Origin: Boswellia sacra
Lineage: Eukaryota > Streptophyta > Magnoliopsida > Sapindales > Burseraceae
Length of the DNA: 64,000 nucleotides
Direction of reading: 5' to 3'
Assembly: GCA_013180625.2 (NCBI GenBank)
Contig: SNVD02014566.1
Span: 1 to 64,000 of the forward strand
Below the pieces are notes generated by a model that was not told where the DNA came from, made no database searches, and was given only the letters and a program-made list of their open reading frames with translations. The translations under genes were made by a program, and so were the position numbers. Below are positions 8,979 to 21,710 of this stretch, piece by piece (the stretch's first letter is position 1; the number at the start of each line of letters is the position of its first letter).

Positions 8979-11822
8979 ATTATTTATTGACTTGATTTGT
9001 TAATGAGTTATTGATCATATATATCAACCAACAAGATTTAATTTCATGTACTCATAAAAATCAATATGAGTCTAGTTTGTTTAATGCTAGGAAAAATTTT
9101 ATTATCAACGACATATTGTTCACATCAAAAACAAAGATGTGTACGTATAACTATCTATTTAATTAGGTAATTAAGCATAAATAGCCGTATTCAAAATGAC
9201 TTTTGGGTGCTGTCCCTTCAAAATTTTTATCATATATAGCAGAAGTTATACATGTTTGGTCCACCGGTGCATCAATAATTGTATCATTGGATAAATAATG
9301 TACATCATTTATATTATCCTAATTTAAGGAGAATATCTCGCAACTGACTCAAATCAAACCATTTTATTGGTTCAAATGAAACCACTTAAAGTGAATTTTA
9401 CCATCAGTACGTAACTTCCAATTAATCTTTTGTGAGATTCAAGCTGTGAAGCCCTTGTAATAAGTTGGTAATAGGCTGTTAATAGGAGGTTTCAAGTTTC
9501 AACTCTTTTCTTATTTTGATCTCCTGAATGTTGCGATATATGGCCACATATATAATTATGGAACAATCAAGAATCTTCAGAGCAGTTGCACACTGAAGCG
9601 CCTGAGATGAGACCCCGTTGGTTATTTATTTATTTGTTTGGTTTGGACAAATCAGTAATTATGTGTATGAGCTACGCCTAGCTAGGAATTTAGTTTAATT
9701 CTTCCCACGTGTTCGTTAATATAGCCGTTAATGGAGGTTATCAGCCGTTGAATATCTCACCTGTAATAATAATACATTCTCGACGTCATTCGTAAACAAG
9801 GGCACGCAATATTTGGCGGGAATTAGGGATTTGTGGGATTTATATTGATTTTTCACGGTGATGATGCCACACGATTGTGACTTAATTCTTTCGGCTGCGC
9901 GATCAGCACCCTTAATTCTTGGGTTAATTAAACACCAATATTACAATTTCAAATGAATCTCCCATTTTCCACATGGTTATCACTATCAATATTAGACAAA
10001 TACATGATTAAGTCTAAATGAAGGTAACTCATCCATCACCATCCACGTGACATGGCTAGCACTTTCACAGCAGGATATATACGATCGTTTGAAGATGTTT
10101 AATTAAATAATGTAAGAAATTAATTTCCCGTAGTGGACTTCTTCTTGGTTGGTGAAACAGAATGAACACTTCTATGGAAAAAATTTCACGGCAAACACTC
10201 GAGCAATCTAAATGGACTAGTTTTTTGTACGTAAATAATTAATCTAAAATTTATATTCTATTATTAGAACACTATTGAGTGTTTGAAAACAAATTTAGAA
10301 ATAAATATGCATGTTGGAGACATAGTGAACGCAAAGTAAACGCCAAAATCAGCAAAGAAAACTTCCTGAAGATAATTCTAAAGCATGCATGTGTTGTATT
10401 TGGAATTCGGACGCATTACGACAAAGCGAAAGTCAGAAATTAGCAAATCGGTTTCATATGGCCGGTAACGTATTCTACCCAGAATTCAAACAAATATAAC
10501 CAGAATTTCAAAATGGTTTCATTTAACTTCCTTGTTTCCTTCCCCTTTCGGTCCAAATTCAAATTATTCGATGGGATAAGTGGCTTCCTCTCATTATCAT
10601 CTCCTATACGTTGGTTAGACGTTCGCGAAAAGGATCAGCATATGTCACGCAGAAATGGCAGAAAGACGAAACAGAAAGATAAGGTTAGCTATATATCATC
10701 AGCTCATATAGTCTGCTGAAAAGAAAGTTATAAAATAAATGAAATTTACAATAATAAGTAAAACGGTTGATTATATAAATTAAGGGCGGAACTTGGGGTC
10801 TATTAATGATTTAAATAAATTAATGTATCTTTAAAAAAATAAAATTTAGAATAATGATCACATCCCAACAATTATTCAAAAATCATGTATCACAAATAAT
10901 ATGACATAAAAAATTATGCATTGAACTATATCACTCGTTATTATAACATCGTCCACTTGGCAATACTATCTTAAATACACATAATTTGAGATACAAGTTG
11001 AGAAGAGTATCATTATTCTATAATTTAGACTATTTTAATATTCTACGTAAAATATCCCTAGTGTACTTGAATGAGTCCTAAAGTTCTTAATTTTCACCAA
11101 TATTTTTCTATATTTGTGGAACAAATCTATCCACCTTGCTTGATGTATGTGAAGATTTCCTGGGAGCTCCAAGGAGAAAACCCCACCCTGAAAACTCTTC
11201 TGGTAAAGCTTCAAATAAGACGTATACTAGAAACTCTATCTTCACGTAACTTGTAAGGCTTCAAATAAGATGATCAATTCGATCGATAGTCATCCTTGAC
11301 ACATCATACCGGACTTATTGCTTATCTAATCTTTTCAATTTGTTACTAAAGATTTGTTAAATTTACAGACCTTGGTGGGGGATCCCCGCAAGACTTGATG
11401 ATTTACAAACTCTTGGTTTTCCATGCAAACCACAATAATCAGGAGTTTGCTTCGTTAATATTATTCACATTCTTAAGTTTGATAAAAGTAAAAATTCTAC
11501 ACATTTTTTTGTTGTGCTCGCTTACAATCATTACTTGTCAAAATTAGGGGAAATAAAAACCCTGATAAATCAAGTGATTCTAACTTGCCCAATTACAAAT
11601 AAATTAACATCCAGCTGGAAAGTTCTCATCACATTCTTGCTAGAAATAGGACCCCTTTTAACTCATTGGTGAAGGACAAATAGCATCCCTCTCGAGATAA
11701 ATTTGCGGAAAGCTTGAAGAATTGATATTGATCATCATAACTAAGCTGACACAATTGAATCTGAAACAGAAAAGTAGGTCTAAATTTTCCTCTGTTTTTG
11801 ATACAAGGGAGCTAAACAAGAG

Positions 11823-11885
<63 letters not shown>

Positions 11886-14800
11886 GCCTGGTGTGGCAAC
11901 TTATCTAAAATCAGTAATCAAATGATAAACTTGAAAGGAGCTGGCTCTCCAAACGCAGTGTGAGGTGCAGAATATCAAGGCTCCAGCCTCCAACCTAGCA
12001 GATGGTCATGAGTATTCAGTACAAACTACGAACTGGGCTTTAGCATAACTTATACTAGCTTTTTTAGGAATCTGGCCCAAATTCAGCTCTTTTTATGGAC
12101 CTGAAAGAGCTGGACTCTGGGCTATCCCAAATTGGACGTAGTGCAGTGATTACAAGGCTGGCCCAAGGAATAGCTTGAGTTGTGCTGGTGCGAATAGCTG
12201 CTTTCCCTACCCGAACAGATGGGACCTTACTGGATGAAATGAATTGATAAGACTACAACAAAATTATTGAGTACGTACAATCATTTTTTTTATTCATAAT
12301 AATATATGGCAGGATTCAACCCGTCTCAGAGCAACAAAAATCAAAATGATAGATAATATGATTATGTACACAGTACACCCACATCTACTGATCAGACATG
12401 ATCAGCATCCGTATCCTATTCTTGATTCTTTTAATCGAAAATGATAGATGGGCCGAAAAAATATTCAGATTTTTGTTTGGTGGGTGCTCATGGACATGGC
12501 AGCAAAAATAGACATGCATGCTCCTTAACCGCTTACAGTTAGCTTACGAAAATTGTTTTTTACCTTGCTGATACTTTCCTGATTAATTTTGCATTCATAT
12601 ACGACAAGAAAGTACCAATTATTCATGGAAAGAAAAAATATGTATCGTATATGACAACAGATTACAAAAGATACTCCTGTCACCAGCTTAGTTTTTTATT
12701 TTCAATTACAAGATCCTGAAACAAAGCTCTAATTATCCTAATATTAAAAATTTTCTTCATGTAAAGACCACATTTTCCCGATGCATATTCTGCAGAAGTT
12801 AAGGGAGTTGTAAATGGGAAATTAATTCCTTGATTCTGGAGCTGATGAGGATTGACTTCAGAAAATATATTTAAAGTTACAGAATTTTCGCGTGGAGAGA
12901 GCTGAAATTACTGGGAATTACCACCAACTAGGCATAGATTTATTAATTTTATGTAAAGTGAGTGGGTTGAGAGGGGACAATCTGAGTTGTGATACAAATA
13001 AAGTATAAAGCTAGTAGTTTGAAAATGTTCTCCGCCACTAGAAAGTGGTCGTAAACAAAGAGAAGACCTAAAATATGTATAAGAAAACAGCCGCCTAATC
13101 TAACTTTTATGTTAGTCTTTAAGCTACAATGCCTCAACTTCGTCCATCCTTCCTTCTTTTGTCCTTTTTGATAATATTTTATTAACTCGAATTTGTTACT
13201 TGGATCATGACTTATGAAAACTCAGGGTTTCTTTTGGTTCCAAGAACTTAGAATCGGAGAAATGTCAACGACCATTATGTTGCATAAGAGAGAAATCAAC
13301 TTAATTATCTATATATAATTGCCTATAATTTTAAGATATATGTGTTTCATGTATTGATGTAATATCTTATAATTGAATGGTTATATATATATATTATTTT
13401 TCTTATGGAATCAACTTCAAGATAGCTATAGTATTTCATTCAATTGTAATGAAATCAAATAATAGTTCAGAACCATCCTTGCTGTACAGAGCCCACCAAA
13501 TAATTTCTCCTTTTATCTAGTATTTATGGAAAGGGAGTCCGTACATCACCATCATGAAGGGAAGGAAAGACGGGATTAAAGCTTCTCACCCACCGGCCAC
13601 CACAGCATCTTGAAAAGTTGCACCTTTTTAGCACTAATAAATAGAAAACCAGAAGCAGACTTTAGCGGTTCTTAATTGATGATGAGGAAAAAAGTGATGA
13701 ATACAGATTAGATCAGGCGCGGGAATGGGATAAAGTATTAATTAAAGTTAGAATTAGTGCCCACTTTCACAATTCGATTAGACAACTCTATAGCTAATCC
13801 CAATCTATTTGGCATAATTAACTTTCAAGAGATTGTGCACAAGATTTTGATGGAACTTGAAAGGCCAAAATTTTGTTTATTATTGCAGTTGGTGCAATAT
13901 GTATTGTATTGTGTCATAGTTGGCTAACTACATTCGTGGACAAACATGGTTGAAAGAGTAAGGTGATGTGGCCACTTCTGTTATTTTAAGTATTCATCAA
14001 AGATTGGCAGTTCAATGCATTATAAATTAATACTATAAGCATGAGACACTGAAGCTTGTTTATGAAATAAAAAAATCTCAAATGTATTTACAATATTATA
14101 TATCTAGCTAACTGTTTATCTTTCTGTTTAAAACTAATAGATACCTCTCACTCGTCCTATATATCAACTGCTTTGTCCTCTCTGATAACTTTCCTGAGCT
14201 ATTTCCTCTGCTAGAAGCTGTCTTCTGTTGGAAATACATTATCTGCAGCTACTTCGAAACCACCAATGTGCATGTTTATTTAATGGTGTTATATACTGCC
14301 GAATTCAACGAGAGAACAGATCTAAACAGGTCAAATTTTGTTGGTGATCTCGTCCTTTATGCAAAATTATTTTATTTACCAGTGCCAAGTGGCCCTCTTA
14401 ATTGGTACAAGTTAATTGAGAACGTAAATCATTGTGGTGCAGGCCATCCCCAGCTTTATATGCCTTCAGTGGAGACAATGATGGTTGGTGAAATCAACGT
14501 TTAGTGCACTGGTAATAATCAACTAATTTCATCTTTTTGCCTTTGAGCCATTAATTAATGAAAATGAAAAGGGACGATCTGGTTATGTTCCTTCCACTGC
14601 TGTGGCCTCCTCTTGAGACAACTCTTATTACTGTAATCAATTTATGACAATGAGATCACAGCAATTGATATATATATGCCCAATCTCTTCATGAATTTGA
14701 GATCTAAAATTTACAGTTTAAACCAAGCCACTAATGTATCGTCTCTGATATATCATCAGTTATAAATAATTATCCTTAGTATAACTTCATTCCGCCATAA

Positions 14801-15168
14801 AATTCATATTCAAATTCAAAATTTGAATTAGCAGCCATAATTCAATAATATACAATCTTATATATTGTTGTTATTTTCTCATAATTAGATAAATTTTTTT
14901 CAATAGAATTGATAATGAAAGTAAAGATTACATTACATGGCATTCAAGAGTCAAGATCATATAGTTATATCAACGAATTTTGTTTTCTTTTTTAATTTAA
15001 AAAAAAAAACAAACAAATCTGTACATCACACTGGCTTTGCTTTGGTGGCCTAATTAAAGACTCGAATACATCATCACTTATACATCAATCTGTACACAAT
15101 TAAATTATACTAAAAATATTGCTGACAAAAAGGCTAGGCCTGGAAAAAACTTCCTTCTTTTGGTTAAT
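8979..15168. other. Long intergenic region without a recognisable gene
   Basis: The region is AT-rich. Frames at 10513-10719, 11071-11256 and 14268-14504 (plus) and 12949-13137 (minus) have no conserved motif and no splice partners. An (AT)n microsatellite lies at 11824-11882. I see no RNA gene. The rightmost part before 15169 is probably the 3' UTR of the cyclin gene. Confidence 0.55.
11824..11882. repeat. (AT)n microsatellite
   Basis: An uninterrupted dinucleotide AT tract of nearly 60 bases. It is likely length-polymorphic. Confidence 0.95.
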
Positions 15169-15970
15169 TTACAACATAATCCGAGCAATTTGGTTAAATC
15201 TTCTTTCTTCAATTTGCTTTGATTTGATTTCTTCAGCACATCGCAATGTCCTCTCTATATGATAACCTCCTCCAATGCTCACTTCTCTCTCCAAATGACA
15301 ACAATAGCTCTCGAACACGCTCACATTCACATGCAATTTGAAACCCATCAAGAACAGAAAGTCAAGTTCCAGCTTGTTCAACTCATTCGTCGTCAATCCT
15401 CCAACTCGAGCAAAGTAAGAGTTTCTGTAATTCCTGTTCATAGAAAAAAGTAATATAAAGCCACGAATTAGAATATATATTTTCAGTGAAAAGTAAAATT
15501 TTTCTTGACTGAAATTGATCAGATTCTTCAGTTTTGAGTGAAAAGGAAATGCTAGCTACTTACATGTCTTCCACGTACTTAGAAGCCACCATGATAGTTG
15601 TGATGAGAAGTCTATGTACGTTTCTTGCATTGATCCGAAATCCCGGATTGGCCTGGCAAAACCTATCGATATAAACATATGCAACAAGGTAAACTGAAGG
15701 GCCGGCTCGAGTGTAGCGGAAAATCCTCTCCAGATAAGATTGAATTGTCATGTCTGGTATCTCATGGCAATCAAAAACTCGAGTTGTTATGTCTTTCGAC
15801 AATGCCCATGTACAGTTCTTGGTAATCCTTTCATTCCTAGCCATGGTTCTCTCAATGAGAGAGGCGAGAACTGAGATTATTAATGGAGTGTTCGAGTCAT
15901 TCTGGTAGGAGTACGAGTACACATCTGATCGAAGCTTTCTTGGAGAGATTGCAAGGGAAGATGAAGCCAT
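15169..15970 (-). CDS. CYCU2: Cyclin-U2 (P-type cyclin)
   Basis: U/P-type cyclins resemble yeast PHO80-type cyclins, bind A-type CDKs and link nutrient status to division. Two exons on the minus strand, 15564-15970 and 15169-15433, join in phase (donor GTAAGT, acceptor CAG) to give 223 residues. The N-terminus SLAISPRKLRSDVYSYSYQ is characteristic of the U2 subgroup (Arabidopsis CYCU2;1/CYCU2;2). The cyclin box contains LIERTMARNERI, MTIQSYLERIFRYTRAGPS, YVYIDRF and VHRLLITTIMVASKYVEDM. The second exon continues with SYFARVGGL, LELDFLFLMGFKLHV and a conserved tail ending ARIML. The Met at 15970 is preferred over 15985 because it gives the family N-terminus. The length is normal and no lesion is seen. 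Confidence 0.93.
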
Positions 15971-16044
15971 AATTAATGAAAGCAACTAAAAAGGAGAGAT
16001 TGGATTTGGGTTTGTGTTATGGAAAATGAAGGTTATGTGAAAGG

Positions 16045-16052
16045 ATTTTATA
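16045..16052 (-). promoter_or_regulatory. TATA box of the cyclin-U2 gene
   Basis: The minus strand reads TATAAAAT about 75 bases upstream of the start codon, in a typical position. Confidence 0.5.
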
Positions 16053-16724
16053 CAAGAAAACTAAATAAAGATAGAGAGTTTTGTGAGTTATTGTTACGAA
16101 AGCTGAGGTTTTATAGAATTTATAGTAGAGTAGGTTTATAGGGGGAATTGATTTTGGGTAGGCCAAGTATAGGGAGATTAATTATTATTTTAATTTTAAT
16201 TTTAAGTTAATGTTTTACTTGGAAAGACTTGTTTGAGATACTTAGCTGTGATGGGCATTTAAATAACAAAGAAACGACATTGGTTTGGGCCAAATGGAAG
16301 GTGAGTGGAAGGAAAGGTGAAATCTAAATAATTGGATTTGTTTGTAAAGCCGAAGTACAGACAAACCAGCTAAGCTTTTGTAATTCTTTATAAATTAAAC
16401 AATGAATCTAACTAATAAGTAATAACCATCCGCAACCAAATGGAAACTATGCTCGCCGACAGTGCGTTGAAGGGTAAGAATGGGCGTGGAAGAAATTCAG
16501 AAGCTTGTAGGGTCAGGGGTTGGTGTTTGGACCCACTTTAAGTAGACGGCATTTATAGATGTACTTGGCCTCAAGATTCGTGCATGTGAAGGCACTAGTG
16601 ACTAGTGTAGTGAGCTAGTTACTTGTTACACGTGCGATGCCTTGATTTCTCATCGTCATCAGAAATGATCAAATCCTGATTTGCAACTTGCACCACGTGC
16701 AGTTACTCTTTCGGAAGAAAATCT

Positions 16725-16906
16725 TTTTTACCGCGGAGGTACTACAGCGGATGCATCCCATGACTAGATTGATACGATAAATCGGTCTCATAAAAAGTTA
16801 AAAAATAGAATAAATAATAGATTTTATAGTATTTATTTTTTATTAGATACATGTATCGTATCAATCTAGTTATAGTACATCCGTTGCAGAAAAGTCTTTT
16901 TCTTTT
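16725..16906. mobile_element. Hairpin MITE with long terminal inverted repeats
   Basis: The left arm at 16741-16778 contains CATGACTAGATTGATACGA. The right arm at 16854-16889, reverse-complemented, reads CTGCAACGGATG and then ATAACTAGATTGATACGATA. About 36 bp of arm pair with few mismatches around a 75-bp AT-rich loop, with weaker pairing extending to about 16725 and 16906. A transcript could fold into a hairpin. The superfamily is unknown and no reliable target duplication is seen. Confidence 0.6.
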
Positions 16907-18723
16907 TTTCTTTCTGACAAGGGCATTTATTTTACGTCAACCCAGAATTAGAGATTTACTTCATTAATTGAGATTTTCCGCATGCTAATTTTTGAAGTTT
17001 GCAAGTTAGACTGAGAGTCTTGAGGTTGAAAAGTAGCATCCATGACTGAATCACAGTATCAAAAGTTTTTCAGTTATAGTATAACCAATGAAGAATATTA
17101 GTTTATAATGATTTCTAACATTGAATAGAAATTTGTAACGTTCTATTGTAATAAATAAGAACTTTAACTAGTTTATCAAATTTATTCTTTGTTATATTAA
17201 GAAGATAGATGGATGGTTTGCCATACACAAAATAATTTTATATACAGTTATATCACATTAATACACGTTTTATAATTAAATAATTACATATACAGTTATT
17301 GTAGGATTAGTACGATAGATTCGGTTTAAACTAAAAAGTGAAGGACTATTATCTTTACTCAAAAAGATAAATCTATCTCAACCAAACCTGAAAATATCTA
17401 CTTAATTTATATATGAGATGTCAAAGAAGTTATCTAAAAACTAATGGTTCCTTTGCCTTGCATAATGTACATGGAATAGAAACATTTTCACCATTAATGT
17501 TGGCAATAGATGTCAGATCATGAAATCTCATTGAGCGGATCAGGTCTGCCTCTGCAGCCTCTTGGTCGAGTGCTTTCATTTAAGATGCAAAAGAAGTGGG
17601 AATAGCTTCGGTACAACTGAAGGATGGGTAAGACTGGTACTATAGCTCACTGTTTTACACTGTTTGATACCGTAGTTTCACTGTGTTTATAACATTTACA
17701 CTGAAAAAATCATTTACCCTTAAAAAAGTGTACTGTAGATTGACCCAAAAGAAGTGGACCAAAAGCAGAGCATGTTGTGTACATGAGTGTACCCATTTTT
17801 GTACTAACTACTGTTAAAAAAAGAAGCAATATCATCTTAAGAGATATAGGTCCACTGATAAAATATCTTTATAAATTGCACAGGATTTGTAGATGTCTGG
17901 TTGCAATCTTAGATTTCTTTGTTGAAGCAATTCATTTATTATTTTATTGTGAAATCAATAACCGACGCTCTGATTGGACATTCATATCCAACCCACTTAG
18001 CCCAAATAGATGATGGAGTCTGGCATAGAACAAAGTTTATAGGCCCATTCCGAAGTTTCAATAGAAAGAAAATGAGGAAATTTGTGAAAATGCCGTTATT
18101 GTAGAAAATCTTTGAAAAATAACTCTCGTTAAAAAAATTTACATGTTATGACTATATCCGACATCGACAGTATCCGATAAATATATCAAACATCATTCAA
18201 CAAAATTCGACAGTATCCTACTATGTTCGACAGGTGTATCTGATGGTATTTGATACTCGACAGATAGTATCTAACAATATTCGATACTCAACAAAAGGTC
18301 ATGACATGCAAAATTTTATAGATAAAGTTATTTTTATAATCCACAATTAAAATAAACCTATTTTGGCAAATTTTCTAGGAAAAATGCAAGCCCAACTTAT
18401 AATTCACACAAAATTTTGAAAGCAATATTCTAATTTTTTGCATAAATTATCTCGCTTCGCTTTAAAAACCAAATTCACGCTAACTCTTTCTTCATGGCCT
18501 CCTAATTGCTTTTTGCATAACCTAAATATTCTCATTTCTGACAATTCCTCTCGGCAATAATTCAAAAATTCTCCCCTAATTTACAACTGTCATAATTTCT
18601 CTCTAGATTGCTTACTGTAGAAAATTTAATAAGGAGAAGGAAATAGTCTTTAATTTTAATAAAATTGAAGTAAGTGGGATATGAATAGAATTACTCATTT
18701 TTTTAGTTGTATTTTAGATTTTG
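16907..18723. other. Intergenic AT-rich DNA with degenerate TCGACAGTATC repeats
   Basis: No gene is recognised. Between about 18150 and 18300 the motifs TCGACAGTATCC, TTCGACAGGTGTATC and TCGACAGATAGTATC recur irregularly, suggesting a decayed minisatellite. The frames at 17777-18104 have no conserved features. Confidence 0.45.
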
Positions 18724-18898
18724 ATAATGCTAGACTTATAACCCAAATATAATTCAAAGTTTATAACCTGACGGGATAGCTTATGGGACAAAATTCTATT
18801 AGAGGTATAACTTTTTCTCCTCCAGTAAATTTTTATCATGTAGACCGTAGGTTGTAGACTTTAAATTACATTTAAGTAAATAAGTTTAGCACTATTAT
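18724..18898. mobile_element. Short MITE with about 48-bp inverted termini
   Basis: The left end reads ATAATGCTAGACTTATAACC. The right end, reverse-complemented, reads ATAATAGTGCTAAACTTATT. The similarity continues inward through ...ATTCAAAGTTTATAACCT versus ...ATTTAAAGTCTACAACCT. The element is about 175 bp long and non-coding. Confidence 0.55.
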
Positions 18899-19773
18899 TT
18901 AAAATTCACCGATTTTCTTCTCATTGGCCCCATATAATACTAAAGGGTAAGATTGTGCAGGGGCTTGTTGCATTTGCAACCGGGCTAGCAAGATTTGAAT
19001 CAGCCGGAGCACCTTAATGGGCTAAAAGTTGACATAAACAAAATGGGCGCTTGTACCCGTTTGTGTGGTGTCAAGTGTCTACCCATTTGCATTTCAGTAG
19101 CACTGCCCAATACAAAGGCCTGCAACTGAATCCAGATTTCATTTTCGGTATCCGATGAAAAGGGACCTTTCAGATATCAGCAAAAGATGCTGAGATAAGA
19201 GACTGCGCAAAAAATATGCTGACGGTCGGGGGCGATACTGATATCTTCATGTCCAATCGTTGAGCTTAAAAGCCAGAACCAGAAATATAAATAGAATCCT
19301 TGACAAACACTAAAACTTTATAGAGTATCATAGATGGTCCTAGTGAGATATTGAGATATGGCGCACATTATACGGTCAAGTTTTGCTGGTCCGCAACTCA
19401 ATTTGTTAATTTACGAGGTCATCTTAGCCTAGTATATAGCACGTAATTTGAAAAGACAATTGTTTGACACCGATCAACATATAGTGAGACACTTGCTCTT
19501 CGAATCAGACGCCTTTTCCAGACCCATGAAAAATTTGACCGTAAAATACAAATGGGACTATGAATCTTACCTTTCCCACTTCACTTTATCTGCAATCTTC
19601 TCCTACGCTGTCACTTTATTTAAAATTTTATCTTCATACACAAACGCTGAAATTTCGGTTTCAGGAACAAAAGTTTTAGGCTTTCCTTTTTAGGCCTCGA
19701 AGGCCCATTAACTGGATCAACGACCTGCTCCCTCTCTAATTATTTATCTTACGTATTTAACCCAACATATAAT

Positions 19774-20350
19774 TCTTAGAGGCTGATTATTTTTTAACCC
19801 AAAGTTTGAATTTAACTTATTCTAAGATATTTTCATTTGAATAGAAAAAGTTAAAAATCTAGGTTTTATCTGAATGCAAATGTCTAAATCATTTATTACT
19901 CATTCAATTCTTTTTAATGCCTTTATAAAACTTTATTTATGACCAATTCGTATATAGGCTAATATTTTAATTTTGGAACATTTATTTATTTCTAATTTTA
20001 TCTTATGATTCTCGATATATTTTTAAGTTATTTTTTGGTCATTTAGCTTATTATATATCAAATTCTTTAAAAAAATAACTTCTTTTCCAATTATACATAT
20101 TTAAATAAATTAAATTCATAACAAATTTTGGTACACAAATATACTTTTACTAAGTAAAATAAAATCACAAGTTCAAATAATATATATGAATAGGAACATA
20201 TATGTAAAACCGTTAATTTTTAAACATTTCAATTCAAATGTTAAAATAAAAAATAATTATATCATTCATATTTTTATATTCAGAGCTATTTAGATTTTAG
20301 TTTAATTCAGACCTATTCAGATTTCATAAAAAAACAATCGTCCCCTAAGT
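19774..20350. mobile_element. MITE, family A copy 2
   Basis: The left end reads CTTAGAGGCTGATTATTTTTT. The right end, reverse-complemented, reads CTTAGGGGACGATTGTTTTTT and then GAAATCTGAATAGG. The same terminal sequence and inner TCTGAAT motif occur in the element at 8373-8978, and both are about 580-610 bp long. Confidence 0.6.
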
Positions 20351-21390
20351 GACAAAATAATAATAATTAAATCAACTCAACAATTCTCTACATCTATCAA
20401 ATAAATGAGATAAATGAAAAAAATTGTAAGTAAAGGGGATTGTTCTAAGTTTTAGCCAAACTTTAATTCTTTTTTTTTCTTTTTTAATAATCTGAGCAAA
20501 TTGTCCAAGTAATGTATTGAACAACTTAAAAAAATTGTTAAATTATTAAGTTATTAAATAAGGTGTTGAAAATTTGTTAGACAGCTCGATACTATACTTG
20601 AGAATTGACACTTAACTAGCGCATAACAAAAGTTAGAGTTTGGTTAGGTGATTTTCTTTCTTTTTTTTTTAGGTGGGTCTAAATTTTAAAACTACTCCAA
20701 AAATCGGTATTTTTGGCATTTTTACAAGTAAAATAGATAAATGATTAAAGTTTGTATATATATGGTTTTAAATTCAAAGTGAAGTTAAAATATATTGACC
20801 ATAAAATTTTATATCATGTTTTTCCCGTTGGCAATCTCAATTCCACTAAGACTCTTAGAAAATTGTATGTATATCTCTGCACTTATAATATATATATTTG
20901 CTTATATGGTACGAAGTTAGGGTTGACCTGCAGGTTTGGGATGAGTTAAATGCTTGAGCATAGCTCAAAGGGAAATGAACAAAATTTGCAGGACGAAAAT
21001 CCTTGATTTTCTATATAATGCATGTGGTGGTCTCAGCGTCCAAGCGTTTGCTTTCCTCTCCAATCATTTACGGTTGTATATCTTTTATGAATTATGATTA
21101 TGGAAAAATCACAATCACGTACAAGTTGGTAGCTACCTATCGCACTCACTTGGGAAACAAACTTCGGTAGATAGATGTTACGCCTAGTTGTTTGGGTCAA
21201 CATCTGTTTATAGCCCAAAAAAAAAAAGAAGTGTAATGGCGCGGCAATAAAAGAAAAAGCATCGATCAAAATAAAATAATATTAGCCTTACAGATTTTTG
21301 TATAAACTTTTATCTACAAACTCATATATATTATAAAATAATTAAAATAATAAATATATAAAATTTATTTATTTAATAAATAATTATTGA

Positions 21391-21710
21391 TGTCGAGACG
21401 TGTCAAATTGATTGTGTCGAGATATATCGAGATGTGTCGAGTTGATTGTGTCGAGATATATTAAGATGTGTCGAGTAAATCATGTCGAGATTATTGATGT
21501 CAAGTGTAGTTGTCGAGACTTTGTCGAGTTTCGATTTCGTCTAGTGTCAAGACTTTGTCAAGTTTCGATTTCGTCTAGTGTTGAGACTTTGTCGAGTTTC
21601 GATTTTGCCTAGTGTTGAGGTTTTGTCGACTGTCGCGATTGTGTCGCATGTCGAGTTTGTTGTGTCAAACTTATTGAGTGTCAAGTTTCAAGTGTCGAGC
21701 ACTTGTACCG
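21391..21710. repeat. Degenerate TGTCGAG-based repeat array
   Basis: About fifteen irregularly spaced TGTCGAG-like motifs occur, including two near-identical units with GACTTTGTCGAGTTTCGATT at about 21514 and 21583. The unit is too irregular for a satellite. It lies at the U3 side of the probable solo LTR. Confidence 0.6.

Noticed and set aside
10513..10719. 68-codon plus-strand ORF
   Set aside because: Simple composition, no recognisable domain, no splice partners and no promoter. It is expected by chance in a 6-kb spacer.
14268..14504. 78-codon plus-strand ORF (MHVYLMVLYTAEF...)
   Set aside because: Slightly less biased composition than its neighbours, but no family resemblance and no supporting gene structure.
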